Assembly (NCBI RefSeq): GCF_013181195.1
Contig: NZ_SMZP01000001.1
Coordinates: forward strand, 682,001-746,000
Reading direction: 5' to 3'
DNA from: Caulobacter sp. RHG1
Lineage (GTDB): Bacteria; Pseudomonadota; Alphaproteobacteria; Caulobacterales; Caulobacteraceae
Length of the DNA stretch: 64,000 nucleotides
The position numbers were made by a program, and so were the translations under genes. This document shows, one piece after another, positions 30,172 to 37,039 of the stretch. The first letter of the stretch is position 1. Every line of letters begins with the position of its first letter. The notes beneath the pieces are model-generated. The model made no database searches. It saw only the letters and a program-made list of their open reading frames with translations, and was not told the DNA's origin.

Positions 30172-30447
30172 ATGAGATTTGCCCTGGTCGCGGTGGCCGT
30201 CACGGCGCTGATGGCCGCGACTTCGACCCATGCCGAGGAACGCGCCCGTGTCCGGGTCTCCAGCCTGAAATGCCGCGCCACGCCCGAGCCCGCCGGCCAG
30301 GTCGTCGCCAAGCTGCGTCGTGGCGAGCGGGTACGGGTCGTCGGGCATAGCGCGGCCTGGGCGAGGATCCGCACGAACGGTCATCCGCCCTGCTGGACGG
30401 CGCAGCGCTACCTGACGCCGGATGCGGACGCCTATCGCGGGCGCTGA
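30172..30447 (+). CDS. Small exported SH3-like domain protein
   Basis: A 91-residue protein with a signal peptide ending at STHAEE. The mature part VRVSSLKCRATPEPAGQVVAKLRRGERVRVVGHSAAWARIR follows the bacterial SH3 (SH3b) pattern, often a cell-wall binding module. Two Cys may form a disulfide. ATG at 30172 is preferred because AGGGAC lies about 8 nt upstream; ATG at 30166 is too close to it. Confidence 0.72.
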   Translation: MRFALVAVAVTALMAATSTHAEERARVRVSSLKCRATPEPAGQVVAKLRRGERVRVVGHSAAWARIRTNGHPPCWTAQRYLTPDADAYRGR

Positions 30448-30529
30448 CCCTTAAGGCCGCCAACCCTTAAGGATGGGGCGAGACATCACGCCTCAAGACA
30501 TCCGTCGCGCGGTGCGTTAAATCGCCCTC

Positions 30530-30940
30530 GTGCCCCGCCTGACCGCCCTCGTCAGACCGATCGCCCGCGACGCCTTCCTGGTGCTCGCGACCCTGGCGAT
30601 CGCGCTGAAGATCATGTTGCCGGCCGGGTTCATGCCGGGCGCGACGCCGGTCAACGGCTTGCCCTTCGCGCTAGTGCTCTGCACCGCCGACGGCGCCAAG
30701 GTCGTCGAGCCCGGCGAGGCCCACAAGACGTCGGACGAACCCGCTGGCGCGACGCACGACCAGCCCTGTCCGTTCGCGACCCAGGGCGCGGTCGTGCCGC
30801 CACCGACCGTCGCCAGCGTCGGCGAGACCCTGGCCGTCGCCTATGTCGAGGCGCCTGCCCCGCTCGCGCGCACCGTCATGCCTGGGCGCGGCCTTGCCGC
30901 CCCGCCGCCGCCCAAGACCGGGCCCCCTTCGATCGCCTGA
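30530..30940 (+). CDS. DUF2946-like protein, first gene of a copper-type cluster
   Basis: A 136-residue protein with an N-terminal membrane helix (about 14-35) ending LKIMLPAGFMPG, a single Cys in LVLCTADG and QPCPFATQG further on. These features match DUF2946, small proteins frequent beside copper receptors and chaperones. The C-terminal tail is Pro-rich. It starts with GTG. A TonB receptor, a PCuA(C) chaperone and a SCO protein follow on the same strand. Confidence 0.65.
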   Translation: MPRLTALVRPIARDAFLVLATLAIALKIMLPAGFMPGATPVNGLPFALVLCTADGAKVVEPGEAHKTSDEPAGATHDQPCPFATQGAVVPPPTVASVGETLAVAYVEAPAPLARTVMPGRGLAAPPPPKTGPPSIA

Positions 30941-30998
30941 CCCTTCGCCGCCGCCCGCGCTCGCGAGCGGCAGATGCTGTCTGACGATCGGATTTTTC

Positions 30999-33080
30999 AT
31001 GTCCTCTCTATCGACCCGCCGCGCCCTCCTCGTGGGCGCCGCCTGGCTTGCCTTCGCGACCACCGCCCATGCCGACGACGCCGACTCCACCGTCTCCTCG
31101 GTGACCATCACCCAGGCCCGCAAGGACCAGAGCCTGCTGCTGGGCGCGCCCGCCGCCTATCTCGACACGCCGATGTCGACCTCCAGCGTGCCGACCGACC
31201 TGGTGCTGGACCAAGGCGGTACGACCCTGCTGGACGCCCTGCGCAACGTGCCCGGCGCCCAGGCCGACCTCAGCTTCAGCGGCAGCCATTCGCAGGTCGT
31301 CGTGCTGCGCGGCTCGATCGCCGACAGCGGCACTCAGAGCAGCCGCATCCTGCGTGACGGCGCGCGCCTCTCGAACTACGCGTTCACGCCCGCCTTCGTG
31401 GACGAAGTGCAGGTGCTGCGCGGCCCCGGCGCGGCGGCCTCGACCCGTTCAGAGCCCGGCGGCACAGTGGCCCTGGTCACCAAGGCCCCGCAGATGAGCG
31501 ACTTCGGAACCGCCTATGCCCGGGTCGGCGCGCACAATGCTCGCGAGGCCTGGATCGACGTCAACCGAGTGCTGTCCGAGCGCCACGGCGTCGCCGGCCG
31601 CGTCGTGCTGGTCCATTCCACCGAAAGCGAGTGGCGCCACGTCAAGGACGAGCTGCAGGGCGTCAAGCTGGGCGTCTCCAAGACCGACGGCGACCGCTAT
31701 CATCTGACCCTGGATTTCGAAGCCACCAACCAGACCTACAATCCCGACTTCGGCCTGCCCGCCCTGAACGGCAAGGTCGTCGCCGTGCCGCGCGACCGCC
31801 AGCTGGGCGAGCCGTTCGCGGACTCGACGACCGACAACCGGGTCTACAGCCTGCATGGCGACTACCGCCTGACCGACAACACCCGCCTGTCGCTCGACTA
31901 TACCCACCTCGACGGCAAGACGACGTCGGTGCGCAACTCGGTGTTCTCGATCGCTGCTGGCCAGCCGGTCGGGACCTACAACCGCGCCACGGCCTACGAG
32001 CCCGGCGGCAAGCGGATCATCGACTCGCTAGCGCTTGGGGCGACCTCGATCCTCCGGACCGGCGCCGCGACCCACAACCTCTATGTCGGCGCCGAGTACT
32101 ATGCCGAGGACCTGAACCTGCCGTCGCTAACCGTGCCGGCCGCCAGCAATCCGCGGATCAATGTCTACAACCCGGTCTACGGCCTGGTCGTCGCCCCGAC
32201 CGGCGTCCTGCCGCGCAGCCTGACGATCCAGGACACGAAGAGCTGGCTGGTCACCGTGCAGGACCGCATCGAGATCGGCCGCTTCAACCTGGTCGCCGGG
32301 ATCCAGTATGTCGACCTGGACTCGGCCTATGGCGTGGTCGGGGTGGTCAAGCCGGTCAGCGAGAAGCGCTGGTCGCCCAAGCTGGGGCTGACCTATGCGC
32401 TGACGCCGAACCAGAGCCTCTATGCCAGCTTCAGCACCGGCAGCGCCTTCCAGCCGGTGATGACCACGTCTGGCCAGTCCGCGCCGATGCGGCACTCAAA
32501 GCAATATGAGGCCGGCTGGAAGCTGGATCTGGGCGAGGGCCGGCTGCGCGCCGACGCAGCCCTGTTCCGCCTGGACCACAGCAACATGATCGCCGGCGAT
32601 CCCGCCTTCTTCGGCCGCTTCCTGATCGGCGGCGAGGCGCGCTCGCAGGGGCTGGAGGTCTCGGTCAACGGCCAGGTCACCGACCGGCTGTCGCTGAACC
32701 TCGCCTACGCCAACACCGACGCCAAGTATCGCGCGGCCAGCCTCTATCCCGGCCGGCATATCCCCAATGTCGCCCGCGACTCCGGCAGCGTCTGGGCCAA
32801 CATGCGGTGGGACGCCCATTGGCGCACGGGCCTGGGCCTGGCCGCCCAGGGCGCCCGCTATGCCGATGGCGCCAACACCACGCGCCTGCCGGGCTATGTT
32901 CGCGTCGACCTGGTCCAGGCCGTGAAATTCGCGGTTCAGGGCCGGCCGCTGGAGGTCCAGCTCAATATCGAGAACCTGCTCGACCAGGACTACTTCGCCG
33001 GCAGCCACGTGCATGTCGCCCGCTACATCCTGCCGGCCCAGGGGCGCAATGCCTCCGTCAGCCTGGCCTATCGTTTCTGA
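30999..33080 (+). CDS. TonB-dependent siderophore/copper-type receptor
   Basis: A 693-residue outer-membrane receptor. A signal peptide ends near TTAHADD. The plug (about 60-165) contains TTLLDALRNVPGAQAD, VVLRGS, SRILRDGARLSNYAFTPAFVDEVQVLRGP and SRSEPGGTV-type motifs of the TonB-siderophore class. The barrel ends in the C-terminal Phe of NASVSLAYRF. Its position before copper chaperone genes suggests copper or a copper chelate as ligand. ATG at 30999 is preferred; the upstream frame overlaps the DUF2946 gene. Confidence 0.85.
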   Translation: MSSLSTRRALLVGAAWLAFATTAHADDADSTVSSVTITQARKDQSLLLGAPAAYLDTPMSTSSVPTDLVLDQGGTTLLDALRNVPGAQADLSFSGSHSQVVVLRGSIADSGTQSSRILRDGARLSNYAFTPAFVDEVQVLRGPGAAASTRSEPGGTVALVTKAPQMSDFGTAYARVGAHNAREAWIDVNRVLSERHGVAGRVVLVHSTESEWRHVKDELQGVKLGVSKTDGDRYHLTLDFEATNQTYNPDFGLPALNGKVVAVPRDRQLGEPFADSTTDNRVYSLHGDYRLTDNTRLSLDYTHLDGKTTSVRNSVFSIAAGQPVGTYNRATAYEPGGKRIIDSLALGATSILRTGAATHNLYVGAEYYAEDLNLPSLTVPAASNPRINVYNPVYGLVVAPTGVLPRSLTIQDTKSWLVTVQDRIEIGRFNLVAGIQYVDLDSAYGVVGVVKPVSEKRWSPKLGLTYALTPNQSLYASFSTGSAFQPVMTTSGQSAPMRHSKQYEAGWKLDLGEGRLRADAALFRLDHSNMIAGDPAFFGRFLIGGEARSQGLEVSVNGQVTDRLSLNLAYANTDAKYRAASLYPGRHIPNVARDSGSVWANMRWDAHWRTGLGLAAQGARYADGANTTRLPGYVRVDLVQAVKFAVQGRPLEVQLNIENLLDQDYFAGSHVHVARYILPAQGRNASVSLAYRF

Positions 33081-33096
33081 TCCCCGGAGCCCGATC

Positions 33097-33561
33097 ATGA
33101 AGACCTTCGCTTTCACGACCCTCTCCTCCTCGATCTTGGCCGCCCTCGCCATGTCCGCCTGCGCTCAAGCCGCGCCCGCCGCCAAGGTGGTCGCCACCGA
33201 CGCCTGGTGCCGCCCCGCCCCCGCCGGCGCCCTGGCCGGCGGCTGCTACGTCACCCTGAAGGCCGCCGCCGACGACCGTCTGGTGTCGGTCGAGACCGCC
33301 GCCGCCGATCGTGGCGAGATCCACACCATGTCGATGGACGGCGGCGTCATGCGCATGCGCAAGCTGGCCGACGGCATCGCCCTGCCGGCCGGTACGAGCG
33401 TAGCGCTGAAGCCCGGCGCCGAGCACCTGATGATCATCGGCCCGAAGATCGCCCTGACGGCCGGCGCCAAGGTTCCGCTGGTGCTGAAGTTCCGCAACGC
33501 GCCGCCGGTCAAGCTGGACGCCGTCGTCCGCATGCCCGCCATGCCGGGGATGGCGCACTGA
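33097..33561 (+). CDS. Periplasmic copper chaperone PCuA(C)
   Basis: A 154-residue protein. A signal or lipoprotein-type leader has Cys22 in AMSACAQ. The mature part has the PCuA(C) copper site: His76 (EIHTM), Met87 (MRMRK), His110 and Met112 (EHLM). Such proteins deliver Cu(I) to the CuA centre of cytochrome oxidase with SCO. CGGAG lies upstream of the ATG. The stop overlaps the SCO start (ATGA), so the two are coupled. Confidence 0.92.
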   Translation: MKTFAFTTLSSSILAALAMSACAQAAPAAKVVATDAWCRPAPAGALAGGCYVTLKAAADDRLVSVETAAADRGEIHTMSMDGGVMRMRKLADGIALPAGTSVALKPGAEHLMIIGPKIALTAGAKVPLVLKFRNAPPVKLDAVVRMPAMPGMAH

Positions 33562-34133
33562 TGCGCGGGCTGGTTCTGGCCCTGGGCCTCTGCGTGCTGC
33601 CGCTGGCGGGCTGCGGAGCCAAGGACGCGACCGAAACGCCCAAGGCCTCGGTACAGATCGGCGGGCCGTTCAATCTGGTCGACCAGGACGGCAAGCCGGT
33701 CACCGAGAAGGATCTGCTGGGCAAGCCCACGGCGGTCTTCTTCGGCTTCACCTATTGTCCGGAGGTCTGTCCCACCACCCTGACCGACCTGACGGCGTGG
33801 CTGAAGGCGCTGGGCCCCGACGCCGACAAGCTGAATGTCGTGTTCGTCTCGGTCGATCCCGAGCGCGACACGCCCCAGCAGCTGAAGCTCTATCTGTCGA
33901 ATTTCGACCCGCACATCCGCGGGCTGACCGGCACGCCGGACGAGATCGCCAAGACCGCCAAGGCCTATCGAGTCTATTATCAGAAGGTCCCGCAGGACGG
34001 CGGCGAGTACACGATCGACCACTCGTCGGCGATCTATCTGTTCGACCGCAAGGGGACCTTCGTGGCGCCGATCGGCTACCAGTCCCCGCCCGACATGGCG
34101 CTGGCGCAACTGCGCCGGCTGATCAAGGGCTAG
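33561..34133 (+). CDS. SCO1/SenC family copper-binding thioredoxin-fold lipoprotein
   Basis: A 190-residue lipoprotein with lipobox LAGC (Cys18). The thioredoxin-fold domain has the copper/redox motif TYCPEVC (Cys66, Cys70) and His154 in TIDHSSAIYLF, the three ligands used by SCO proteins to insert copper in cytochrome c oxidase. Blocks FVSVDPERDTP and YLSNFD are typical. It overlaps the PCuA(C) gene by 3 bp and is last in the cluster. Confidence 0.93.
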   Translation: MRGLVLALGLCVLPLAGCGAKDATETPKASVQIGGPFNLVDQDGKPVTEKDLLGKPTAVFFGFTYCPEVCPTTLTDLTAWLKALGPDADKLNVVFVSVDPERDTPQQLKLYLSNFDPHIRGLTGTPDEIAKTAKAYRVYYQKVPQDGGEYTIDHSSAIYLFDRKGTFVAPIGYQSPPDMALAQLRRLIKG

Positions 34134-34144
34134 AGTTCATGCTC

Positions 34145-34171
34145 GCGCCGGGGCGTTTTGCGCTCCGGCGC
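34145..34171. other. Strong 11-bp stem-loop between convergent genes
   Basis: Positions 34145-34155 pair with 34161-34171 (one G-T pair), with TTTTG as loop. It lies between the SCO gene and the small membrane gene. Termination is likely but there is no T-run. Confidence 0.5.
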
Positions 34172-34178
34172 GCCGTCT

Positions 34179-34319
34179 TCAGAAGGTGAGGACGGCGAAC
34201 ACCACGATCGACACCGGCACCGCCGCCGACAGGGCCAGGTTCAGCAGCGTCTCGCCGACGCCGAGCACGACGCGGGACGACAGCTCGGAAATCTTGGCCT
34301 GGGATTGGGCGGGAATCAT
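34179..34319 (-). CDS. Small single-span membrane protein, 46 residues
   Basis: A short frame with AAGGAG 10 nt before its ATG (34317-34319). It encodes a polar, amphipathic N-terminus (IPAQSQAKISELSSRVV) and a hydrophobic stretch of about 25 residues reaching nearly to the C-terminus. No family is recognised. It converges on the SCO gene. Confidence 0.5.
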   Translation of the reverse strand: MIPAQSQAKISELSSRVVLGVGETLLNLALSAAVPVSIVVFAVLTF

Positions 34320-34429
34320 TCGGTGGGGCTCCTTTGACGCTGGAGCTTGCACCGGGAGCGGTTAATGACCTGAAAGCATGGGCCACATTGGCCTTGCGAC
34401 AGATTGTCCCGAGACCAGCGTTCTTCGGC

Positions 34430-34672
34430 TTAATGCGGCAGTCTGTGGCCGCGGCTCACCCGACGCAGAGAGGCCGGGAAACGGTGCAGCTGGTTCTCGG
34501 GCCGGATCGGTCTGGCGACCAGCCCGCCCCCGCAATCGGGACAGGCCGCATCGAACCGCTCGTCCGCGCATGCCGAGCAGAAGGTGTGCTCGAAGGTGCA
34601 GATTCGGGCCGCGTCGCTGGCCGGCGGCAGGTCGGCGTCGCAGGACTCGCAATTGGGGCGCAGTTCGAGCAT
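34430..34672 (-). CDS. DUF1272 family zinc-ribbon-like protein
   Basis: An 80-residue protein. MLELRPNCESCDADLPP, ARICTFEHTFCSACAD and CPDCGGGLVARPIRP are diagnostic of DUF1272, with four Cys pairs fitting two zinc sites. GGAGGA lies about 7 nt before the ATG at 34672. The C-terminal 25 residues are basic. Function unknown. It diverges from carA. Confidence 0.88.
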   Translation of the reverse strand: MLELRPNCESCDADLPPASDAARICTFEHTFCSACADERFDAACPDCGGGLVARPIRPENQLHRFPASLRRVSRGHRLPH

Positions 34673-34810
34673 GGGTCCGTCCTCCCGTGTTCGTCTGATC
34701 TTGGCTTGGAAGCCCCGCACCATAAGGGCTTTTCGCTCCGTCGCGCGAGGCCGCGCGGTCGCATATCACGGGAATGTGGAGCCAAGCGAAATCCGCGTGA
34801 TCGCGAGGGG

Positions 34811-34839
34811 TTGACCCCCCCTCTCATACCCCCTAGACA
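34811..34839 (+). promoter_or_regulatory. Candidate carA promoter
   Basis: TTGACC (34811-34816) and TAGACA (34834-34839) are spaced by 17 bp. The second block sits in CTAGAC, partly matching the Caulobacter housekeeping -10. Transcription would start near 34846, ahead of the leader hairpin. Confidence 0.4.
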
Positions 34840-34855
34840 CCGCGCCGTTTGCGCG

Positions 34856-34887
34856 GCGGGCCGGGGTTACTCCCTGCCCGCTTTTTT
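34856..34887 (+). terminator. Terminator-like hairpin in the carA leader (attenuator candidate)
   Basis: GCGGG-cc-GGG pairs with CCC-tg-CCCGC, followed by TTTTTT (34882-34887). The hairpin lies about 55 nt before the carA ATG, and no plus-strand gene just upstream needs termination. An overlapping upstream hairpin CCGCGC/GCGCGG (34840-34856) shares base 34856, so the two could compete. Confidence 0.55.
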
Positions 34888-34942
34888 GCAAAAATAGACC
34901 GCCCAATTCCGGGCCCGACCGCGTCCAGGAGCGCTTCCAAGA

Positions 34943-36109
34943 ATGTCCCAAGACCTTCTCCCCGGCGTTACCGGCGTTCTGGCCCTGGCCGACGGCACCA
35001 TCCTGCAAGGCGTGGGCTGCGGCGCGGTCGGCGACGCGGTCGGCGAGGTGTGCTTCAACACCGCCATGACGGGCTATCAGGAGATCCTGACCGACCCGTC
35101 CTACATGGCCCAGATCGTCGCCTTCACCTTCCCGCACGTGGGCAATGTCGGCACGAACGTCGAGGACGTCGAGCAGATCACCGGCGTCGCCGAGACCGCC
35201 GCCCGTGGCGCCCTCTTCCGCGAAGTCCCGACGCAGCAGGCCAACTGGCGCGCCGGCGGCGACTTCGACGCCTGGATGAAGGCGCGCGGCATGGTCGGCC
35301 TGGCCGGCGTCGACACCCGCGCCCTGACCCGCAAGATCCGCGAGACCGGCATGCCGCACGGCGTCATCGCCCATTCGCCCGACGGCCAGTTCGACCTGGA
35401 CGCCCTGGTCGCCAAGGCCAAGGCCTGGGCCGGCCTGGAAGGCCTGGACCTGGCCAAGGACGCCTCGACCACCCAGACCTTCACCTGGGACGAGGGCCTG
35501 TGGTCGTGGCCGGAAGGCTACGCCAAGCTGGACAAGCCCAAGTACGACGTCGTGGTCATCGACTATGGCGTCAAGCGTAACATCCTGCGCGCCCTGGCCC
35601 ATGTCGGCGCCCGCGCCACGGTGGTGCCGGCCTCGACTTCGGCCGAGGACATCCTGGCTCGCAATCCCGACGGCGTGCTGCTGAGCAACGGCCCGGGCGA
35701 CCCGGCCGCGACCGGCGCCTACGCCGTGCCGGAAATCCAGAAGCTGGTGCAGAGCGGAAAGCCGGTGTTCGGCATCTGCCTGGGTCACCAGATGTTGGCC
35801 CTGGCTCTGGGCGCCAAGACCGTGAAGATGGAACAGGGCCACCATGGCGCCAACCACCCGGTCAAGGACCTGACCACCGGCAAGGTCGAGATCGTGTCGA
35901 TGAACCACGGCTTCACCGTGGACTCGTCCTCGCTGCCGGCTCCGGTGCAGGAGACCCATGTCTCGCTATTCGACGGCACCAACGCCGGCATCCAGCTGGC
36001 CGACAAGCCGGTGTTCTCGGTGCAGCACCACCCGGAAGCCTCGCCCGGCCCGACCGACAGCCTCTATCTGTTCGAGCGCTTCGCCGGCCTGATGGACAAG
36101 GCGAAGTAA
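34943..36109 (+). CDS. carA: Carbamoyl-phosphate synthase small (glutaminase) subunit
   Basis: A 388-residue subunit that hydrolyses glutamine and passes ammonia to CarB, feeding pyrimidine and arginine synthesis. The N-terminal CPSase domain has [13 protein letters not shown] and [17 protein letters not shown]. The class I amidotransferase domain (about 200-385) has Cys279 in FGICLGHQ and His363/Glu365 in [10 protein letters not shown]. carB is not adjacent in this window. The terminator-like leader hairpin suggests attenuation control. Confidence 0.97.
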   Translation: MSQDLLPGVTGVLALADGTILQGVGCGAVGDAVGEVCFNTAMTGYQEILTDPSYMAQIVAFTFPHVGNVGTNVEDVEQITGVAETAARGALFREVPTQQANWRAGGDFDAWMKARGMVGLAGVDTRALTRKIRETGMPHGVIAHSPDGQFDLDALVAKAKAWAGLEGLDLAKDASTTQTFTWDEGLWSWPEGYAKLDKPKYDVVVIDYGVKRNILRALAHVGARATVVPASTSAEDILARNPDGVLLSNGPGDPAATGAYAVPEIQKLVQSGKPVFGICLGHQMLALALGAKTVKMEQGHHGANHPVKDLTTGKVEIVSMNHGFTVDSSSLPAPVQETHVSLFDGTNAGIQLADKPVFSVQHHPEASPGPTDSLYLFERFAGLMDKAK

Positions 36110-36122
36110 GACCCGCCCAACG

Positions 36123-36395
36123 CAAAAAGACTCGCCATTACCGACGGCCCCACCGGCTGCGGAATGGCGAGTTAAAGGTCTCGTCGTCGTTATTCCCGGA
36201 TGTCAGCTCCAGGCGTGGTGCCGCCTCCCGCGAGACTAGGGGCGCTTGCGGGAGGCGGCGGCCGGACACCCCCGGGGCAATAGGGGGGCGCTTCGGAGGT
36301 ATCCGGCGGCTCGCACCCGTCCGCTTCGCCGGACAGCTTGGTCCGGCGATCAGGTCGGGCGTTATGTCGAAACCTGGTGGAGCGCGAGCGCTCCC
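36123..36395 (-). ncRNA. Candidate structured minus-strand RNA
   Basis: The gap between carA and the small rod-like gene is densely structured on the minus strand. In transcript order it holds a GCCGGAC/GTCCGGC hairpin, a C-rich loop closed by CCCCC/GGGGG, a 12-bp hairpin GCCGCCTCCCGC/GCGGGAGGCGGC whose loop contains CCCC, and finally an intrinsic terminator. It could be an independent small RNA or the 3' untranslated region of the rod-like gene. No known RNA family was recognised. The 5' end is uncertain. Confidence 0.4.
36124..36172 (-). terminator. Intrinsic terminator, minus strand
   Basis: A perfect 10-bp stem ACTCGCCATT/AATGGCGAGT with a 23-nt loop that can pair further. On the minus strand it is followed by C and TTTTT (complement of 36124-36128). 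Confidence 0.7.
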
Positions 36396-36404
36396 TTCGG
36401 CGCG

Positions 36405-36644
36405 CTAGACCTTGAGGTTCAGCAGCGCGCCGGACATCTGGTCGGCTGTGCGGATGACCGCGGCGTTGGCCTTGAAGTCGACCTCCGCACTGATCTGCCC
36501 GACCCGTTCCTTCACGTAGTCGACGTCATTCACCTGCTCGACCCGGTCGGCCTGAGCGCCCGCCGCGGCCACGCGCTGGGCGCTGGAGCTGAGACGGTCG
36601 GCGGCTGCCATCATTCCGGCGGCGGCGATCGAAAGAGCCTGCAT
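36405..36644 (-). CDS. Miniature flagellar rod/hook-like protein, 79 residues
   Basis: The N-terminus (MQALSIAAAGMMAAADRLSSSAQ) looks like the flg_bb_rod motif of axial flagellar proteins. The C-terminus (ISAEVDFKANAAVIRTADQM, then LLNLKV) looks like their C-terminal helix. The central region of FlgB/C/F/G-type proteins is missing. GAGGGG lies about 9 nt before ATG 36644; a longer form from 36677 is possible. It may pack in the flagellar rod or be a domesticated remnant. No other flagellar genes are nearby. Confidence 0.6.
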   Translation of the reverse strand: MQALSIAAAGMMAAADRLSSSAQRVAAAGAQADRVEQVNDVDYVKERVGQISAEVDFKANAAVIRTADQMSGALLNLKV

Positions 36645-37039
36645 GAGGATGTCCCCCTCAAAGATTGGCGTCAGCAAAGTTGCTGTTGTTGACGTTGGTT
36701 ATCGCGGCGGTTGGGTTAAGCAGCTGCAACCAAAAATGGTAAAATTCATACTCTGGTCATCTTTTTTAGCGCGCGTTAACCCTTTTCGGGGACACCCGAA
36801 CGGCGCTGGAAACAGGGTGAATCTGTCGCTAACCGAAACCTGCTTGGAACATCTCAAGCCCTTGCAGCGCCAAGCCTTGGCCGCGCCTTGCCGGAACGAC
36901 GTTCCGCATGGGAAATCCTGCCCCACATTACAAAACGTTCAGGTTGCGACCCTCGACAAGCCGTCAGCACACCGACATGGTTCGCCCCCTGCTGCGGGCC
37001 CCGAGGGGCGGCGCCCGCGCCCTAGGAGTTTCCCTGCCT
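36645..37039. other. Intergenic region between divergent genes
   Basis: About 395 bp with an AT-rich stretch (36735-36785) that probably holds promoters. A perfect 13-mer palindrome GGAACG-A-CGTTCC lies at 36893-36905 and a TTCGGG/CCCGAA hairpin at 36785-36800. No gene is supported here. Confidence 0.45.

Noticed and set aside
36123-36395. Identification of the structured region as tmRNA, RNase P RNA, SRP RNA or 6S RNA
   Set aside because: No tag reading frame or TTCGAAT-CCA acceptor end, no RNase P core blocks and no SRP GGAAGGAAGCAGCC-type element were seen. 6S could not be supported by a closing stem.
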